Source: JAFMJV01 sp034436555 (lineage in GTDB: Bacteria > Chloroflexota > Limnocylindria > Limnocylindrales > CSP1-4). Taken from it: a DNA stretch of 64,000 nucleotides. The notes under the pieces are model-generated. The model ran no database searches. It saw nothing but the letters and a program-made list of their open reading frames with translations, and was not told the DNA's origin. The translations under genes were made by a program, and so were the position numbers. Of this stretch, positions 1 to 8,899 are shown piece by piece; position 1 is the first letter of the stretch, and each line of letters begins with the position of its first letter. The stretch lies in the NCBI GenBank assembly GCA_034436555.1, contig DAOTUU010000061.1, positions 85,107 through 149,106 on the forward strand, given 5' to 3'.

Positions 1-1064
1 GTCAGGCCCCCGCTGAGCAGAAGCATCACGAGCCCCGTGGGCCGGCGGAGCGCGGGCGACCGGCGGAGCGCGACGACCGCGACCAGCCCCAGCAGGCCGA
101 TGGGGAAGGCGGGTGTGACGAGCACCGACAGGAGCTGGTGGAGCGCGGCATCGACCCGGTCGGCGAGCAGCGCGCCGACGCCCCGGCCCAGGTAGCCCGA
201 GGCGGTGGGACGATCGAGCCAGGCGAAGATGTCCTCGTTCCGACGCAGCCACAGGTTCTCGATCGCCTGACCCGGCAGCGGTCCGCCCAGGTCGATCGTG
301 TTGCGGACCAGCCATGGCAGGACCACCAGGAGGCCGCCCAGGATCACCGGTCCGAGCGCGGCGAGGAGCGACCCCCGCCCCGATCGCGACCGGGTGCGCC
401 GCGCATCGAGCGCCACCAGGGCCAGCCAGGCGAGCGCGATCCAGATCGCCTCCTGGCGCGACAGGTAGGCGAGACCCAGGGCCACGCCGAAGCCGAGTCC
501 GGGCAGCCACGCGTGGCGGCGGACGGCGATCGCGGAGGGTAGGGCGGCGGGGGCGAGGATGGCGCTGAGCGTGCCGAAGACCAGGAACGGGGTGGTGGAG
601 TCAGGTCCGGCCACCGCCGTCACGAACGGGGCGAGGACCGCCGCCAGCAGCCCCGCGGTGATCGCGACACCGGCCGTGCGTCGCCCGTCGAGGCGGGAGA
701 CGCTCGCTGCCTCGCGACCGACCCACCACGCGATCGGCGCGATGGCGGCGCCCAGCAGCGCCATGCCCGCCTGCGCCGCATGCAGCGAGGCGCCCGCGAT
801 GGCCATCGGGATGGCGGCGACGAACGTGGCCATCGGCAGCCACAGCTCGAACGCGGGCTTGGGCACCGTCTGGGGAGGCGTGGCATAGGACCACACCGCA
901 TCGCTCACCAGGCCCCGGCCGTGCACCAGGTTCTCGGCCACGCTCACGTAGTACTGGGCCCCCTCGTTCGGGGCGAACGACACCAGGGGGATGACGAGCA
1001 GGCGGATGCACAGGGCGACGAGGAACAGGCCCACGGGTGCGGACCACGCGCGCGAGGCGGTCAC
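1..1064 (-). CDS. GT39-like membrane glycosyltransferase, partial (3' end off the left edge)
   Basis: The frame opens at a GTG whose last bases overlap the stop of the upstream gene (GTGA) and runs without a stop to the window edge, so the C-terminus is missing. The 354 visible residues are strongly hydrophobic. An early lumenal-type segment (SFAPNEGAQYYVSVAENL) and a later L-A-Y-L-S-R-Q-E-A stretch parallel L-A-F-L-S-R-N-D-G in the neighbour, so the two look like paralogues. Proteins of this kind (PMT/ArnT-like, GT-C fold) transfer sugar from a lipid-linked donor on the outer face of the membrane. Acceptor and donor cannot be told from sequence. Translational coupling to the upstream paralogue suggests they act together. 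Confidence 0.75.
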   Translation of the reverse strand, partial: MTASRAWSAPVGLFLVALCIRLLVIPLVSFAPNEGAQYYVSVAENLVHGRGLVSDAVWSYATPPQTVPKPAFELWLPMATFVAAIPMAIAGASLHAAQAGMALLGAAIAPIAWWVGREAASVSRLDGRRTAGVAITAGLLAAVLAPFVTAVAGPDSTTPFLVFGTLSAILAPAALPSAIAVRRHAWLPGLGFGVALGLAYLSRQEAIWIALAWLALVALDARRTRSRSGRGSLLAALGPVILGGLLVVLPWLVRNTIDLGGPLPGQAIENLWLRRNEDIFAWLDRPTASGYLGRGVGALLADRVDAALHQLLSVLVTPAFPIGLLGLVAVVALRRSPALRRPTGLVMLLLSGGL

Positions 1065-2698
1065 GAACCCTGGCACCGACGATCGCCCGGCTCCATGCAG
1101 ACGGCATAGGCCGAGCCGCGCGGAAGGGACGCGGCGGCCCGGTCCGCACCAGCACCCGCGGTCGAGTCGTCCCTCACCACCAGGAGCGGGCGGGACAGCC
1201 AGCCGGGTCGGACCTCGCCGGACAGCAGCGGCGCGAGGGCGGGCACCAGGTGGTCTCGCTCGAGGATCAGCCAGCGGATGTCGTACCGGCGCAGCGCGTC
1301 CTCGATGACCGGCAGCGGGTCGTCCGGCGTGACGATGCCGGGATGCCCCGAGAGGTAGCGGAACGATCCCGCGTCCGCGGACATGATGCGGTCAGCGGGA
1401 CTGGCCGTGGTGAGGGCGGCGAGGAGCTCCTCGCGCAGGTCCGTCTCGCGAGCCCACGCCCGCAGGGTGATCCACGATGCACCCACGCTCCCGACCGCGA
1501 CCACCGCCACGACCATCCACGAGAACACCCGCCGGGCCCGCGGCGGGTCCCAGGATGGCCGGCGCCGCGCCACCCAGTCGACCGCTCCGGCCACCCCCAC
1601 CAGCGCTGCGATGTAGGCGTGTGGCACGAGCGCCACCGCGGAATGGAGGAACGTGCCGTAGGGCACATGGACCGCGAACAGCAGCGCGCTGGACGCGAGC
1701 AGCGTGATGGCGTAGGCGATCCACGGCCGGAACGCCGCGTCCCGACGCCGCAGCCATGCCCCGATGAGCGTGAACGGGACCAGGAACGCGAGCAGGGGCA
1801 TCGTCCCGAAGATGGTGAGGGCGCTCAGGAGGCCGGCGACCCGGCTCTCCAGGAGCGAGGGCAGCCCCTGCCCCAGGAAGCTGCCGACGGTCGTCTCGGA
1901 CGCGATCGAGTACAGCTCTCGATAGTCGGTGATCCACAGGATGCGTCCGTTCGCGGCGGACGGGCTGAGCGAGTCGAACGTCAGCTGCTGCCGGATCAGC
2001 CATGGCACGGCCACGAGCAGGAACAGGCCGGCGCAGGCGAGCGCCGCGCCCCAGCCGATGCGTCGGGCGACGGGACGGCGCACGACCTCCGCGAGGAATG
2101 CGAGCGCGAACGGGACACCCAGGAGCACCCCGTCGTTGCGTGACAGGAAGGCCAGACCGACCAGCAGCCCCCCCAGCGCGAACGCGCGGCGATCGCCGCG
2201 CAGGCCGCGGGCGCAGGCCCACAGGGAGAGCGCTCCCAGGAGCATGAACAGCGCGAAGTTGTCGGGCTGTGCGAGGTAGGGTGTCACCGCGCCCGGGATG
2301 GCCGCGAGCACTCCCGCCGCACCCGCCTGCGAGCGATCGAGGCCCGCGTCGCGCGCGATCCACCAGGTCACCGGCGCCACGGCCGCGGCGCACAGCCAGA
2401 AGGGGATGCCGGAGGCGATCGCGGTCGGTCCCAGGAGCCAGATGAAGGGCACCTGGACGAGCACCGCGAGAGGCATCCAGTGGGCGTTGGAGGGGATCGG
2501 CAGCTCGCCGGTGGCAGGCAGGCGGCCGCCGACCTCCACGAAGTTCCAGATGTAGTCCACGCTCAGGCCGTGCCCGGCGGCCACCTCCCGCGCGACGTTC
2601 ACGTAGTAGAACGAGTCGGGGTAGGCGGGGTCTGCGAAGACGGCGGCGGTGAGGAGCCGCACCCCCAGCGCGAGGAGGAACAGCAGCAGGGGTGCCAT
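1061..2698 (-). CDS. GT39-like multi-pass membrane glycosyltransferase
   Basis: 545 residues with about 11-12 hydrophobic segments and a soluble C-terminal tail. The N-terminal pattern (helix MAPLLLFLLALGVRLL, then a loop with PAYPDSFYYVNVAREVAAGH) is typical of GT-C fold dolichyl/undecaprenyl-phosphate-sugar transferases (PF13231-like), where acidic loop residues bind the donor. I chose the ATG at 2698 because the first membrane helix starts there; an upstream in-frame start would add a Pro/Arg-rich leader. It lies head to head with the GT87-like gene and overlaps the next gene by GTGA. Role: probably glycan or glycolipid assembly, inferred from the glycosyltransferase neighbourhood. Confidence 0.75.
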   Translation of the reverse strand: MAPLLLFLLALGVRLLTAAVFADPAYPDSFYYVNVAREVAAGHGLSVDYIWNFVEVGGRLPATGELPIPSNAHWMPLAVLVQVPFIWLLGPTAIASGIPFWLCAAAVAPVTWWIARDAGLDRSQAGAAGVLAAIPGAVTPYLAQPDNFALFMLLGALSLWACARGLRGDRRAFALGGLLVGLAFLSRNDGVLLGVPFALAFLAEVVRRPVARRIGWGAALACAGLFLLVAVPWLIRQQLTFDSLSPSAANGRILWITDYRELYSIASETTVGSFLGQGLPSLLESRVAGLLSALTIFGTMPLLAFLVPFTLIGAWLRRRDAAFRPWIAYAITLLASSALLFAVHVPYGTFLHSAVALVPHAYIAALVGVAGAVDWVARRRPSWDPPRARRVFSWMVVAVVAVGSVGASWITLRAWARETDLREELLAALTTASPADRIMSADAGSFRYLSGHPGIVTPDDPLPVIEDALRRYDIRWLILERDHLVPALAPLLSGEVRPGWLSRPLLVVRDDSTAGAGADRAAASLPRGSAYAVCMEPGDRRCQGS

Positions 2699-2843
2699 TG
2701 CGTGGTGCAGCGTAGCAACGCGCCTCCGCCACCTCACCGGTACGAACGGGCCATCAGGGCGTGGCCGGGTGGATGGGTCGCAGGGGGTCTGGTGGGGTCC
2801 GGGTGGGACCATCGGCCCGGGGTGTCGCGGGGGTGGCCGCTGC

Positions 2844-2849
2844 TAGCAT
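2844..2849 (+). promoter_or_regulatory. -10 box (TAGCAT) of the GT87-like gene
   Basis: TAGCAT ends 9 nt before the ATG at 2859. There is no Shine-Dalgarno and no clear -35. This fits the leaderless-type arrangement seen repeatedly in the window. Confidence 0.45.
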
Positions 2850-2858
2850 CGGATCCCG

Positions 2859-4247
2859 ATGCTGCCCGTCTCCGCGCCCCCGGCGTGCTCGCCCCCCGTC
2901 CCCGCGGCCCCCGTCCCCCAGGCGTTCTCGCCGCACGCCCCGGTGTCCGGCGCCCCGATGGCCGCCGACCCGGCCCCGCCGGGATCGCCTGGCGCCGCAC
3001 CGCCGGCCACGGCCCGACTGGCCCGCGCGCCCGGCGTGCGCACCCTGGCATCGCCCCGGTTTCGCCTCCTGATCGCCATCACCCTGGCCTTCCTGGGCGT
3101 GGCCATCCTGGGCGCCGCGATGGTCCGCCAGGCGGGCCAGCCGGCGGGCCAGTTCGCGATCGACTTCCGCGATTACCTGGGCGCCGCGCAGGCGCTCGCG
3201 GCGAGCGGCCATCCCTATGCGCCGGAGATGCTGGCGGGTCCCGTGGATGCCCAGGGTGTGGAGCGGTACCGGTACCCGCCTCCACTGGCACAGCTGCTGG
3301 TGCCGTTCGCGAACATCCCGGCTGGGGCCGTGGCCACCGCCTGGCTCGTCCTCCAGGCCGCCGCCATGGTCGCCGCCGTGTGGCTCGCGCTGGGGGCGGC
3401 GGGCGTGCCGCGTCATGCGGAGCGGGCGGCCTGGTCGGTCGTCGCCTGTCTCGGGTTCATGCCCGTGTTCGACACGCTGTGGAAGGGCAACGTGAGCGGG
3501 TTCGTGGCGCTCGCGGTGTCCCTGGTCGCGCTGGGCGGCGCCACGGCCGGGATCGGCGCGATGGGCGGAACCCTGCTCAAGGTGGTTCCCGCCACCTTCC
3601 TGCCGCTGCTTCTCGTGCAGGGACGGCGGGCGCTGCTCGCCGCGGGAGCCTGCGCGGTGGCCGTGGTCGGCGTGTCGTTCGTGGCGGCACCGGATGCGTG
3701 GTGGGATTACGTGAGGGTGCTGCCCAACCTGCTGGGTGGCTCCGCGGATTACGCCACGAACCTGGCCCCCGCCACGATGGCGCGCCTGGCCGGGCTTCCC
3801 GAGCCGCTGCCCGGTCTGGCTCGCGCCGCCACGCTGGGTCTCGCCTGTGCGGCCACGCTCGGGGCGCCGCTGGTGGCATGGCGGCGTCGGGGGACGTTCG
3901 CGGGGCGGGCCGCCGGGGCCACCCTCGCCGCATCCGCGATGCTGCTGTTGCCCGCGGCCGCCTGGTATCACTACCTCGCGGCGCTGCTGCCGATCGCCGC
4001 CCTCGCCTGGCCCGCGGCCACGCCGTCCGCCAGGCTGGCACTCCTCGGTTCCGCGGCCCTGGTCGTCGCGGGCGTCGCGGTGCTGCCTTCCGCCACCCTG
4101 GGTGCGACCCTGATGGTGGTGGTCGCGCTTGGCGTCCACCTGCGCCGCGCCGCCGACCGCGGCACCGCAGGTGAGCGCCGCTCCGCAGATCGCCGCTCCG
4201 CAGATTCCCGCTCCGCCGAGCAGATCCCGCCGCCGGCTGTTGCGTGA
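2859..4247 (+). CDS. GT87-like (DUF2029) polyprenyl-phosphate mannosyltransferase family membrane protein
   Basis: 462 residues: a Pro/Ala-rich cytosolic N-terminus (about 65 residues), then roughly ten membrane segments. The first lumenal loop has IDFRDYLGAAQALAASGHPY followed by RYRYPPPLAQLL. This D-F-x-x-Y ... Y-P-P arrangement is characteristic of GT87 (PimE-like) mannosyltransferases, where the early Asp is catalytic. The C-terminal tail (GERRSADRRSADSRSAE) is made by a 15-bp tandem repeat and looks disordered. It heads a + strand run with the GT2, acetyltransferase-like and GT4 genes, consistent with extracellular glycolipid or polysaccharide assembly. The acceptor is unknown. Confidence 0.7.
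   Translation: MLPVSAPPACSPPVPAAPVPQAFSPHAPVSGAPMAADPAPPGSPGAAPPATARLARAPGVRTLASPRFRLLIAITLAFLGVAILGAAMVRQAGQPAGQFAIDFRDYLGAAQALAASGHPYAPEMLAGPVDAQGVERYRYPPPLAQLLVPFANIPAGAVATAWLVLQAAAMVAAVWLALGAAGVPRHAERAAWSVVACLGFMPVFDTLWKGNVSGFVALAVSLVALGGATAGIGAMGGTLLKVVPATFLPLLLVQGRRALLAAGACAVAVVGVSFVAAPDAWWDYVRVLPNLLGGSADYATNLAPATMARLAGLPEPLPGLARAATLGLACAATLGAPLVAWRRRGTFAGRAAGATLAASAMLLLPAAAWYHYLAALLPIAALAWPAATPSARLALLGSAALVVAGVAVLPSATLGATLMVVVALGVHLRRAADRGTAGERRSADRRSADSRSAEQIPPPAVA
4176..4220 (+). repeat. 15-bp tandem repeat, 3 copies
   Basis: Two identical units (cgccgctccgcagat) plus one degenerate unit encode an R-R-S-A-D type repeat in the C-terminal tail of the GT87-like protein. It is in frame, so copy-number change would not break the gene. 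Confidence 0.85.
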
Positions 4248-4338
4248 AGGGCGGGGACCACCGGGTTGGTGAAGCCACACACGCGTGCAGCGGGCGGAGC
4301 CCGCGCACCCGGCATCGCTCCCCCGTACCATGCCCCTC

Positions 4339-5160
4339 ATGCCTGACGTCCCCAGCCTGACGATCGTGCTGCCCGCCTATAACGAGGCGCAGCGCATCGG
4401 GCCCGCCCTCGACGAGCTGTTCGGCTGGCTCATGCGTCCCGGGCCGTCGCGCGCCGGTGGACGGAGCGCCGCCGAGCTGGGTCCCTGGGACGTGCTCATC
4501 GTGGACGACGGATCCGCCGATGAGACCGCCGCGATCGTGGAGGCTCGTCCAGAGGCGCGGCCAGGGGATGGAGGCGCGCCTCCCAGGCTGCGAGTGCTGC
4601 GCTGCCCGCACGCCGGGAAGGGTGCCGCGGTCAAGGCGGGGGTGCTGGATGCGACCGGCGATCTGGTGCTGTTCGCGGATGCCGACATGGCCACGCCCCC
4701 CGACCAGATCCCGCTCCTCGCGGAGCGCCTGCTCGAGGTCGAGGTGGCGCTTGGCAGCCGGGTCCAGCCCGACGGGTCGGACAGGCGCGCCTCCCAGCCG
4801 TTCTACCGGCGGCTCCTGGGCAGGATGTTCCGGCTGATCGCGGGGCTGTGGGTGACCGGGGACGTCCCAGACACCCAGTGCGGCTTCAAGGGATTCCGCC
4901 GGGCCGCGGGACGAGACCTGTTCGCGCACCAGCGGATCACCAGCATCGTGTTCGATGCGGAGATCATCCATCTGGCTCGTCGGCGCGGCTATCGCATCGC
5001 GATCGTGCCGGTCCAGTGGACCGACAGGCGGGGCTCCCGGATGCGCGTGCGGCCGACGCTCGCCTTGCGCGTGATCTGGGACCTGTTCCGCATCCCGCTC
5101 ATCCATCGGGGCGTGGGCAGCGCCTCGGACCGTCTGGACGCGACCACCCATCGAGCCTGA
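4339..5160 (+). CDS. Polyprenyl/dolichyl-phosphate glycosyltransferase, GT2 family (DPM1/Alg5-like)
   Basis: A GT-A fold begins directly with LTIVLPAYNEAQRIGPALDE. The donor-binding acidic motif is VLIVDDGSADETA, the DxD-type metal site is VLFADADMATPPD, and TQCGFKGFRRA with the following FDAEIIHLARRRG segment is typical of Alg5/DPM-type enzymes. These transfer a sugar from a nucleotide to a polyprenyl phosphate on the cytosolic face. The lipid-sugar product would be the donor for the GT39- and GT87-like proteins nearby. I prefer the ATG at 4339 over the in-frame ATG at 4330, because a TACCAT -10 box (4326-4331) overlaps the latter. No C-terminal membrane anchor is present. Confidence 0.8.
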   Translation: MPDVPSLTIVLPAYNEAQRIGPALDELFGWLMRPGPSRAGGRSAAELGPWDVLIVDDGSADETAAIVEARPEARPGDGGAPPRLRVLRCPHAGKGAAVKAGVLDATGDLVLFADADMATPPDQIPLLAERLLEVEVALGSRVQPDGSDRRASQPFYRRLLGRMFRLIAGLWVTGDVPDTQCGFKGFRRAAGRDLFAHQRITSIVFDAEIIHLARRRGYRIAIVPVQWTDRRGSRMRVRPTLALRVIWDLFRIPLIHRGVGSASDRLDATTHRA

Positions 5161-5236
5161 CCCGTCGCGTCACCGCGGTCCCACCCGTTCCCGACGGGTC
5201 CGCATCCCGTCCCACTCGCCCCGCCCGTCCCGCGCG

Positions 5237-5242
5237 TACACT
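5237..5242 (+). promoter_or_regulatory. -10 box (TACACT) of the acetyltransferase-like gene
   Basis: TACACT ends 12 nt before the ATG at 5255, with no ribosome-binding site between. It is part of the recurrent short-leader pattern. Confidence 0.45.
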
Positions 5243-5254
5243 GCAACGGTTCTC

Positions 5255-6499
5255 ATGACCCACCCGTCGATCAACGCCCCGGCCATGTCGACGGGGCAGC
5301 TCGTCGCGATCCCCACGCCGTTCCCGGCGATTCCTCGGGCCGCCTGGGATCGGCTGCTCGCCCGCACCCCGGCCGCCACGCCGTTCTCCCGCTGGACGCT
5401 CCACGCGGCCTGGTGGGATGCGTACGCGTCGACCGCCCATGAGCAGTACCTGGTGTGTGTGCCGGCGGACGGCGGGTCCGGCCCGGACGGCGCATCTGGC
5501 CCGGACGGCGCATCTGGCCCGGACGGCCCGGGCGAGGCGCCGGATCCGGATGCGATCGTCGCGATCGTGCCCCTGATGCATCGCCATGTGGTGGAGCCGG
5601 AGGACGCCGCGACGCGCACGGCGCTGCGCCGGCGCCATGACGTGGGGACCGATCTTCGCCCGGACGCGAAGGCCGTGTTCATGGCCGCCAGCTACCACGC
5701 GGACTACGCCACCATCCTCGCGGACCCGGCAGACCTGCCACGGGTCGCCGCGGCGCTCGTGGACGCCCTGGCGGGTGACCCGGACCCGTCCCACGGCCAC
5801 CCGCCCCGCCCGTGGGACGTGTTGGACCTGCGCCGCTGGCGGGACGACGACCCAGCCCTGCCGGTCCTGGAGCAGGCGCTTCGGGATGCCGCCGGGGTGC
5901 ATGGCTGGGAGGTGCATCGGGAGCAGGAGGACGTGTGCCCGGTCGTGACGTTCCCCGCCGGGGGCACCTGGGACGACTACCTCGCGACCCTGGACAAGAA
6001 GGCGCGCCACGAGATCCGACGCAAGATCCGGCGCGCGGAGTCGGCGGGCGACGTGCGGTTCAGCCTCGAGCCGCTCGATGCCCACACCGTCGAGCGGTTC
6101 ATCACGCTTCACCAGGCGCGCTGGGGCGACGAGGGGCTGTTCCCGGAGACCGAGGGCGGCCGCCGCTCCAGGCGCTTCCTGCACCGACTGACGGACCTCG
6201 AGGCAGGTGAGGGATCGGACGCGATGCTCCAGCTGGGCCTGGTGCTCGTCGGCGATCGACCCATCTTCGCCAGCGCTGGCTTCGATGACGGATCGACCTG
6301 CTACTTCTACAACGCGGGCATGGACCCGGAGGCCCGGGAGCTGTCGCCCGGGGTCACGGGTGCCGCGGCCTACATCGCGGACCGCGTGGCCGCGGGACGT
6401 TCCCGCTTCGACTTCCTGCGCGGCGACGAGCCATACAAGTACGAGTGGGGCGCGGTCGACGCGCCCATCCATCGGCTCATCGTGCTGCGCCGAGCGTGA
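5255..6499 (+). CDS. CelD/BcsL-type (Acetyltransf_6) N-acyltransferase-like protein
   Basis: 414 residues. The C-terminal half has the pattern of GNAT-fold Acetyltransf_6 proteins (related to FemAB): LDKKARHEIRRKIRRAES, then FITLHQARWGDEG, ASAGFDDGSTCYFYNAGMDP and a final FDFLRGDEPYKYEWG. Such proteins acylate or aminoacylate cell-surface sugars and often sit in exopolysaccharide clusters, as here. The N-terminal half contains a Gly/Pro/Asp-rich loop built from an 18-bp tandem repeat. The stop is one base before the GTG of the GT4 gene, so the two are co-transcribed. The acyl donor and substrate are not predictable. Confidence 0.7.
   Translation: MTHPSINAPAMSTGQLVAIPTPFPAIPRAAWDRLLARTPAATPFSRWTLHAAWWDAYASTAHEQYLVCVPADGGSGPDGASGPDGASGPDGPGEAPDPDAIVAIVPLMHRHVVEPEDAATRTALRRRHDVGTDLRPDAKAVFMAASYHADYATILADPADLPRVAAALVDALAGDPDPSHGHPPRPWDVLDLRRWRDDDPALPVLEQALRDAAGVHGWEVHREQEDVCPVVTFPAGGTWDDYLATLDKKARHEIRRKIRRAESAGDVRFSLEPLDAHTVERFITLHQARWGDEGLFPETEGGRRSRRFLHRLTDLEAGEGSDAMLQLGLVLVGDRPIFASAGFDDGSTCYFYNAGMDPEARELSPGVTGAAAYIADRVAAGRSRFDFLRGDEPYKYEWGAVDAPIHRLIVLRRA
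5480..5527 (+). repeat. 18-bp tandem repeat, 2.7 copies
   Basis: The unit ggcccggacggcgcatct occurs twice in full and once in part, encoding G-P-D-G-A-S repeats in a surface loop of the acyltransferase-like protein. Confidence 0.85.
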
Positions 6500-6500
6500 C

Positions 6501-7757
6501 GTGAGCGCGCCGCTCGCCGGGGATCCCTGCCTGGACGTGCCGGTCAGGACGGTGCCGCCGGATGGTCGGCGCATCGGCGTGGTGCAGCTCGTGGCGACCG
6601 GCACCAACGGCGGCGCCCAGGAACATGTCTACGGCCTGCTGACCCAGGTCGATCCCGTGCGCTACGACGTGCGGGTCATCTCGCTCTCGGACGGCTCGGC
6701 GGTGCGACGCTGGCGTTCCCTGGGCATCGAGGTCCGCGTGATCGCCGAGCCGGACGATCGCGCCGCGGCCACCCTGGTGGCGGACCTGCTGGCGGAATGG
6801 GGCACGACGGTGATCCACGGCCACATGTTCCGGGCTGAGGTCGTCGGCGCGTTCGCAGCGGACCTGCTGGAGGCCCGTGGCCGTCCCCGCCCGTACGTCG
6901 TGAACACGATCCATTCGTCGCGCCTGCGCAGCCCAGAGGATCGGGAGCTGCTGCGCACGCTCACGCCGGGGATGGACCGGCTCATCGCGGTCAGCCGGAG
7001 CATCGCTGACAAGCTGGTGGTGGAGGGCCGCTCCGGAGACCGGGTGGTCCTCATCCACAATGGCGTCGACCTCTCGCGCTACGACCACCAGGAGGCATGC
7101 TGCACGCTGCCGGAGGAGTACGGATTCCCCGTCGGCTCGCCCATGGTGGGCGTGGTGGGTCGCCTGGAGCCGGAGAAGGGACAGGGCACGCTCATCGACG
7201 CCTGGCCGATGGTGCTGGCGCGGGTTCCCGCGGCACGACTGCTGGTGGTGGGCGAGGGCTCCTGCCGCGCCGCCCTGGAGGGCCAGGCAGAGTCGCTCGG
7301 GCTGCTCGGCGAGCGGGTCAGCGCGGACCAGGACTGCGTCGGGACCCGGCTCGCCCGTCCGAACGCGACGGTCGTGTTCACCGGCCGGAGGGAGGATGTG
7401 CCTGCCGTCACGGCCGCGCTGGACGTCGCGGTGCTGCCCTCATACCGGGAGGCGCAGGGTCTCGTGATCCTGGAGGCGATGGCGCTGTCGCGGCCGGTGG
7501 TCGCCTCCGACGTGGGTGGCATCCCCGAGATGATCACCGACGGCATCACCGGACTGCTCGTCCCTCCGCACGATGCATCGGCCCTCGCCGCCGCGATCGT
7601 GCGCCTGCTCACGGACCATCCGTTCGCGGACACGATCGCGCGCGCCGCCCACGACCTGGTCCACGAGCGATTCTGCATCCAGGTCATGGGCGCGGCCATC
7701 CAGGACCTGTACGACGACGGCGCGGTGGCGTTCGCCGAGAGGAGCGGGCGGCACTGA
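6501..7757 (+). CDS. Glycosyltransferase family 4 (GT-B fold)
   Basis: 418 residues from the GTG one base after the previous stop. An upstream in-frame extension would lie inside the preceding gene. The N-domain starts with IGVVQLVATGTNGGAQEHVY. The C-domain has VGVVGRLEPEKGQGTLIDAW and a donor-site E-x7-E region (EAQGLVILEAMALSRPVVAS followed by GIPEMI), standard for retaining GT4 enzymes using nucleotide sugars. It is expected to be cytosolic or membrane-peripheral. As the last gene of the + strand glycan run, it probably adds a sugar during lipid-linked precursor assembly. Confidence 0.82.
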   Translation: MSAPLAGDPCLDVPVRTVPPDGRRIGVVQLVATGTNGGAQEHVYGLLTQVDPVRYDVRVISLSDGSAVRRWRSLGIEVRVIAEPDDRAAATLVADLLAEWGTTVIHGHMFRAEVVGAFAADLLEARGRPRPYVVNTIHSSRLRSPEDRELLRTLTPGMDRLIAVSRSIADKLVVEGRSGDRVVLIHNGVDLSRYDHQEACCTLPEEYGFPVGSPMVGVVGRLEPEKGQGTLIDAWPMVLARVPAARLLVVGEGSCRAALEGQAESLGLLGERVSADQDCVGTRLARPNATVVFTGRREDVPAVTAALDVAVLPSYREAQGLVILEAMALSRPVVASDVGGIPEMITDGITGLLVPPHDASALAAAIVRLLTDHPFADTIARAAHDLVHERFCIQVMGAAIQDLYDDGAVAFAERSGRH

Positions 7758-7788
7758 GCCGGGCGATCAGCGGCAGCTGAGCCCTGCG

Positions 7789-8859
7789 TCAGCGGCGGAC
7801 GGTGCTCCAGTAGCGCTCCGCGAAGCCGCTCCCCACGCCGCCCGCCACCGCGACCCGGTGGTGATACCCGGCGAGATCGTCGAGCATGCCCTGGTCGCTG
7901 GCGAACAGGCGCTGGATCTGGCTGGCGTAGACGCGGAGGCCCGCGGCCTTGCGCTCGAACTGCTCGGCGATGTCTGCGTAGCGCGCCTCCAGCTCGACGC
8001 CCCGTGGCAGTCCGAGCTCCGAGGCGGACAGGTCCAACGGGCCGCCGAAGTCGCTCCACCAGGCATACGGGAAGTCCTCGTAGAACGACAGCCGACCCGC
8101 CATGTCGGGGCCCGGCATGACCCACCGCCGCCCCTCCCCGAGGAGCCCGAGCGCGACCTCACGGCACAGCTGGTGATCCACGTGACCGCCGACACCGAGC
8201 GGGAAGTAGACGGCCTGCGGCTCCAGTCGCAGGATCTCCCGGCGCAGGATGTCGTACGGCGCCTCGTCATCATCGCGCGCGCCACCCAGCAGCTGGTCAT
8301 CGCCCTCATAGCCGCGGTAGACAGCGTCCGGAAGATCCAGGTCGATGACGCTGCACTCCGCGAACCACGCGTAGCGCTCGTCCTCGGCCTTCCGGATGGC
8401 CGTGGCATCGGCGGCCTCGAAGTCCATCACCGCCAGTGACCCCTGGCCACCCACCGAATCGGCCAACGGACGCGCCGGAGTCTCCGCATTGGTGACGTTC
8501 GCGCTGCGCGTCCACGACGCACGCTGCCAGAACTGGCGGGCCTGCGTGTTGGCGCGCTCCTGTGTGACGGCGATGCGCTCCGGATCGGCAGCCCACGGTG
8601 CATCGGCCACATCGACCACGATCGGGTAGTCGGGCGCGATGGCCGTCCGGTTGAAGGACTCCGTGGCCGGCCAGATGGCCTTGGTCCCGAACCCGAGCGC
8701 GGCACGCTGGTATTCGGACATCTCCGTGCCCGCGGCGGGTCCGCCGGAGAACACGGTGATGATGGTGACGTTCTGGCCAAGCTCGCGAAGGCTGGCGATC
8801 AGGCCGCCGCAGGAGAGCGCGGCGTCGTCGGGATGGGGAGAGACGAAGACGTGGCTCAT
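7789..8859 (-). CDS. PIG-L/LmbE family deacetylase
   Basis: 356 residues starting with a SHVFVSPHPDDAALSCGG segment. H-P-D-D is the zinc-binding and catalytic motif of GlcNAc-PI/mycothiol-type de-N-acetylases, and a second metal ligand is in YFPLGVGGHVDHQLCREV (H-x-D-H). The protein is longer than the usual 230-300 residues because of a middle insertion. I took the ATG at 8859 (M-S-H-V-F), which fits the family N-terminus; it has a TATCCT -10-like element 8 nt upstream and no ribosome site. It converges on the glycan run and may deacetylate an N-acetyl-sugar glycoconjugate. The substrate is inference. Confidence 0.8.
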   Translation of the reverse strand: MSHVFVSPHPDDAALSCGGLIASLRELGQNVTIITVFSGGPAAGTEMSEYQRAALGFGTKAIWPATESFNRTAIAPDYPIVVDVADAPWAADPERIAVTQERANTQARQFWQRASWTRSANVTNAETPARPLADSVGGQGSLAVMDFEAADATAIRKAEDERYAWFAECSVIDLDLPDAVYRGYEGDDQLLGGARDDDEAPYDILRREILRLEPQAVYFPLGVGGHVDHQLCREVALGLLGEGRRWVMPGPDMAGRLSFYEDFPYAWWSDFGGPLDLSASELGLPRGVELEARYADIAEQFERKAAGLRVYASQIQRLFASDQGMLDDLAGYHHRVAVAGGVGSGFAERYWSTVRR

Positions 8860-8899
8860 CGTGGCCGAGGATAGCATCGGCGGACGGTCTCCCGCCCGC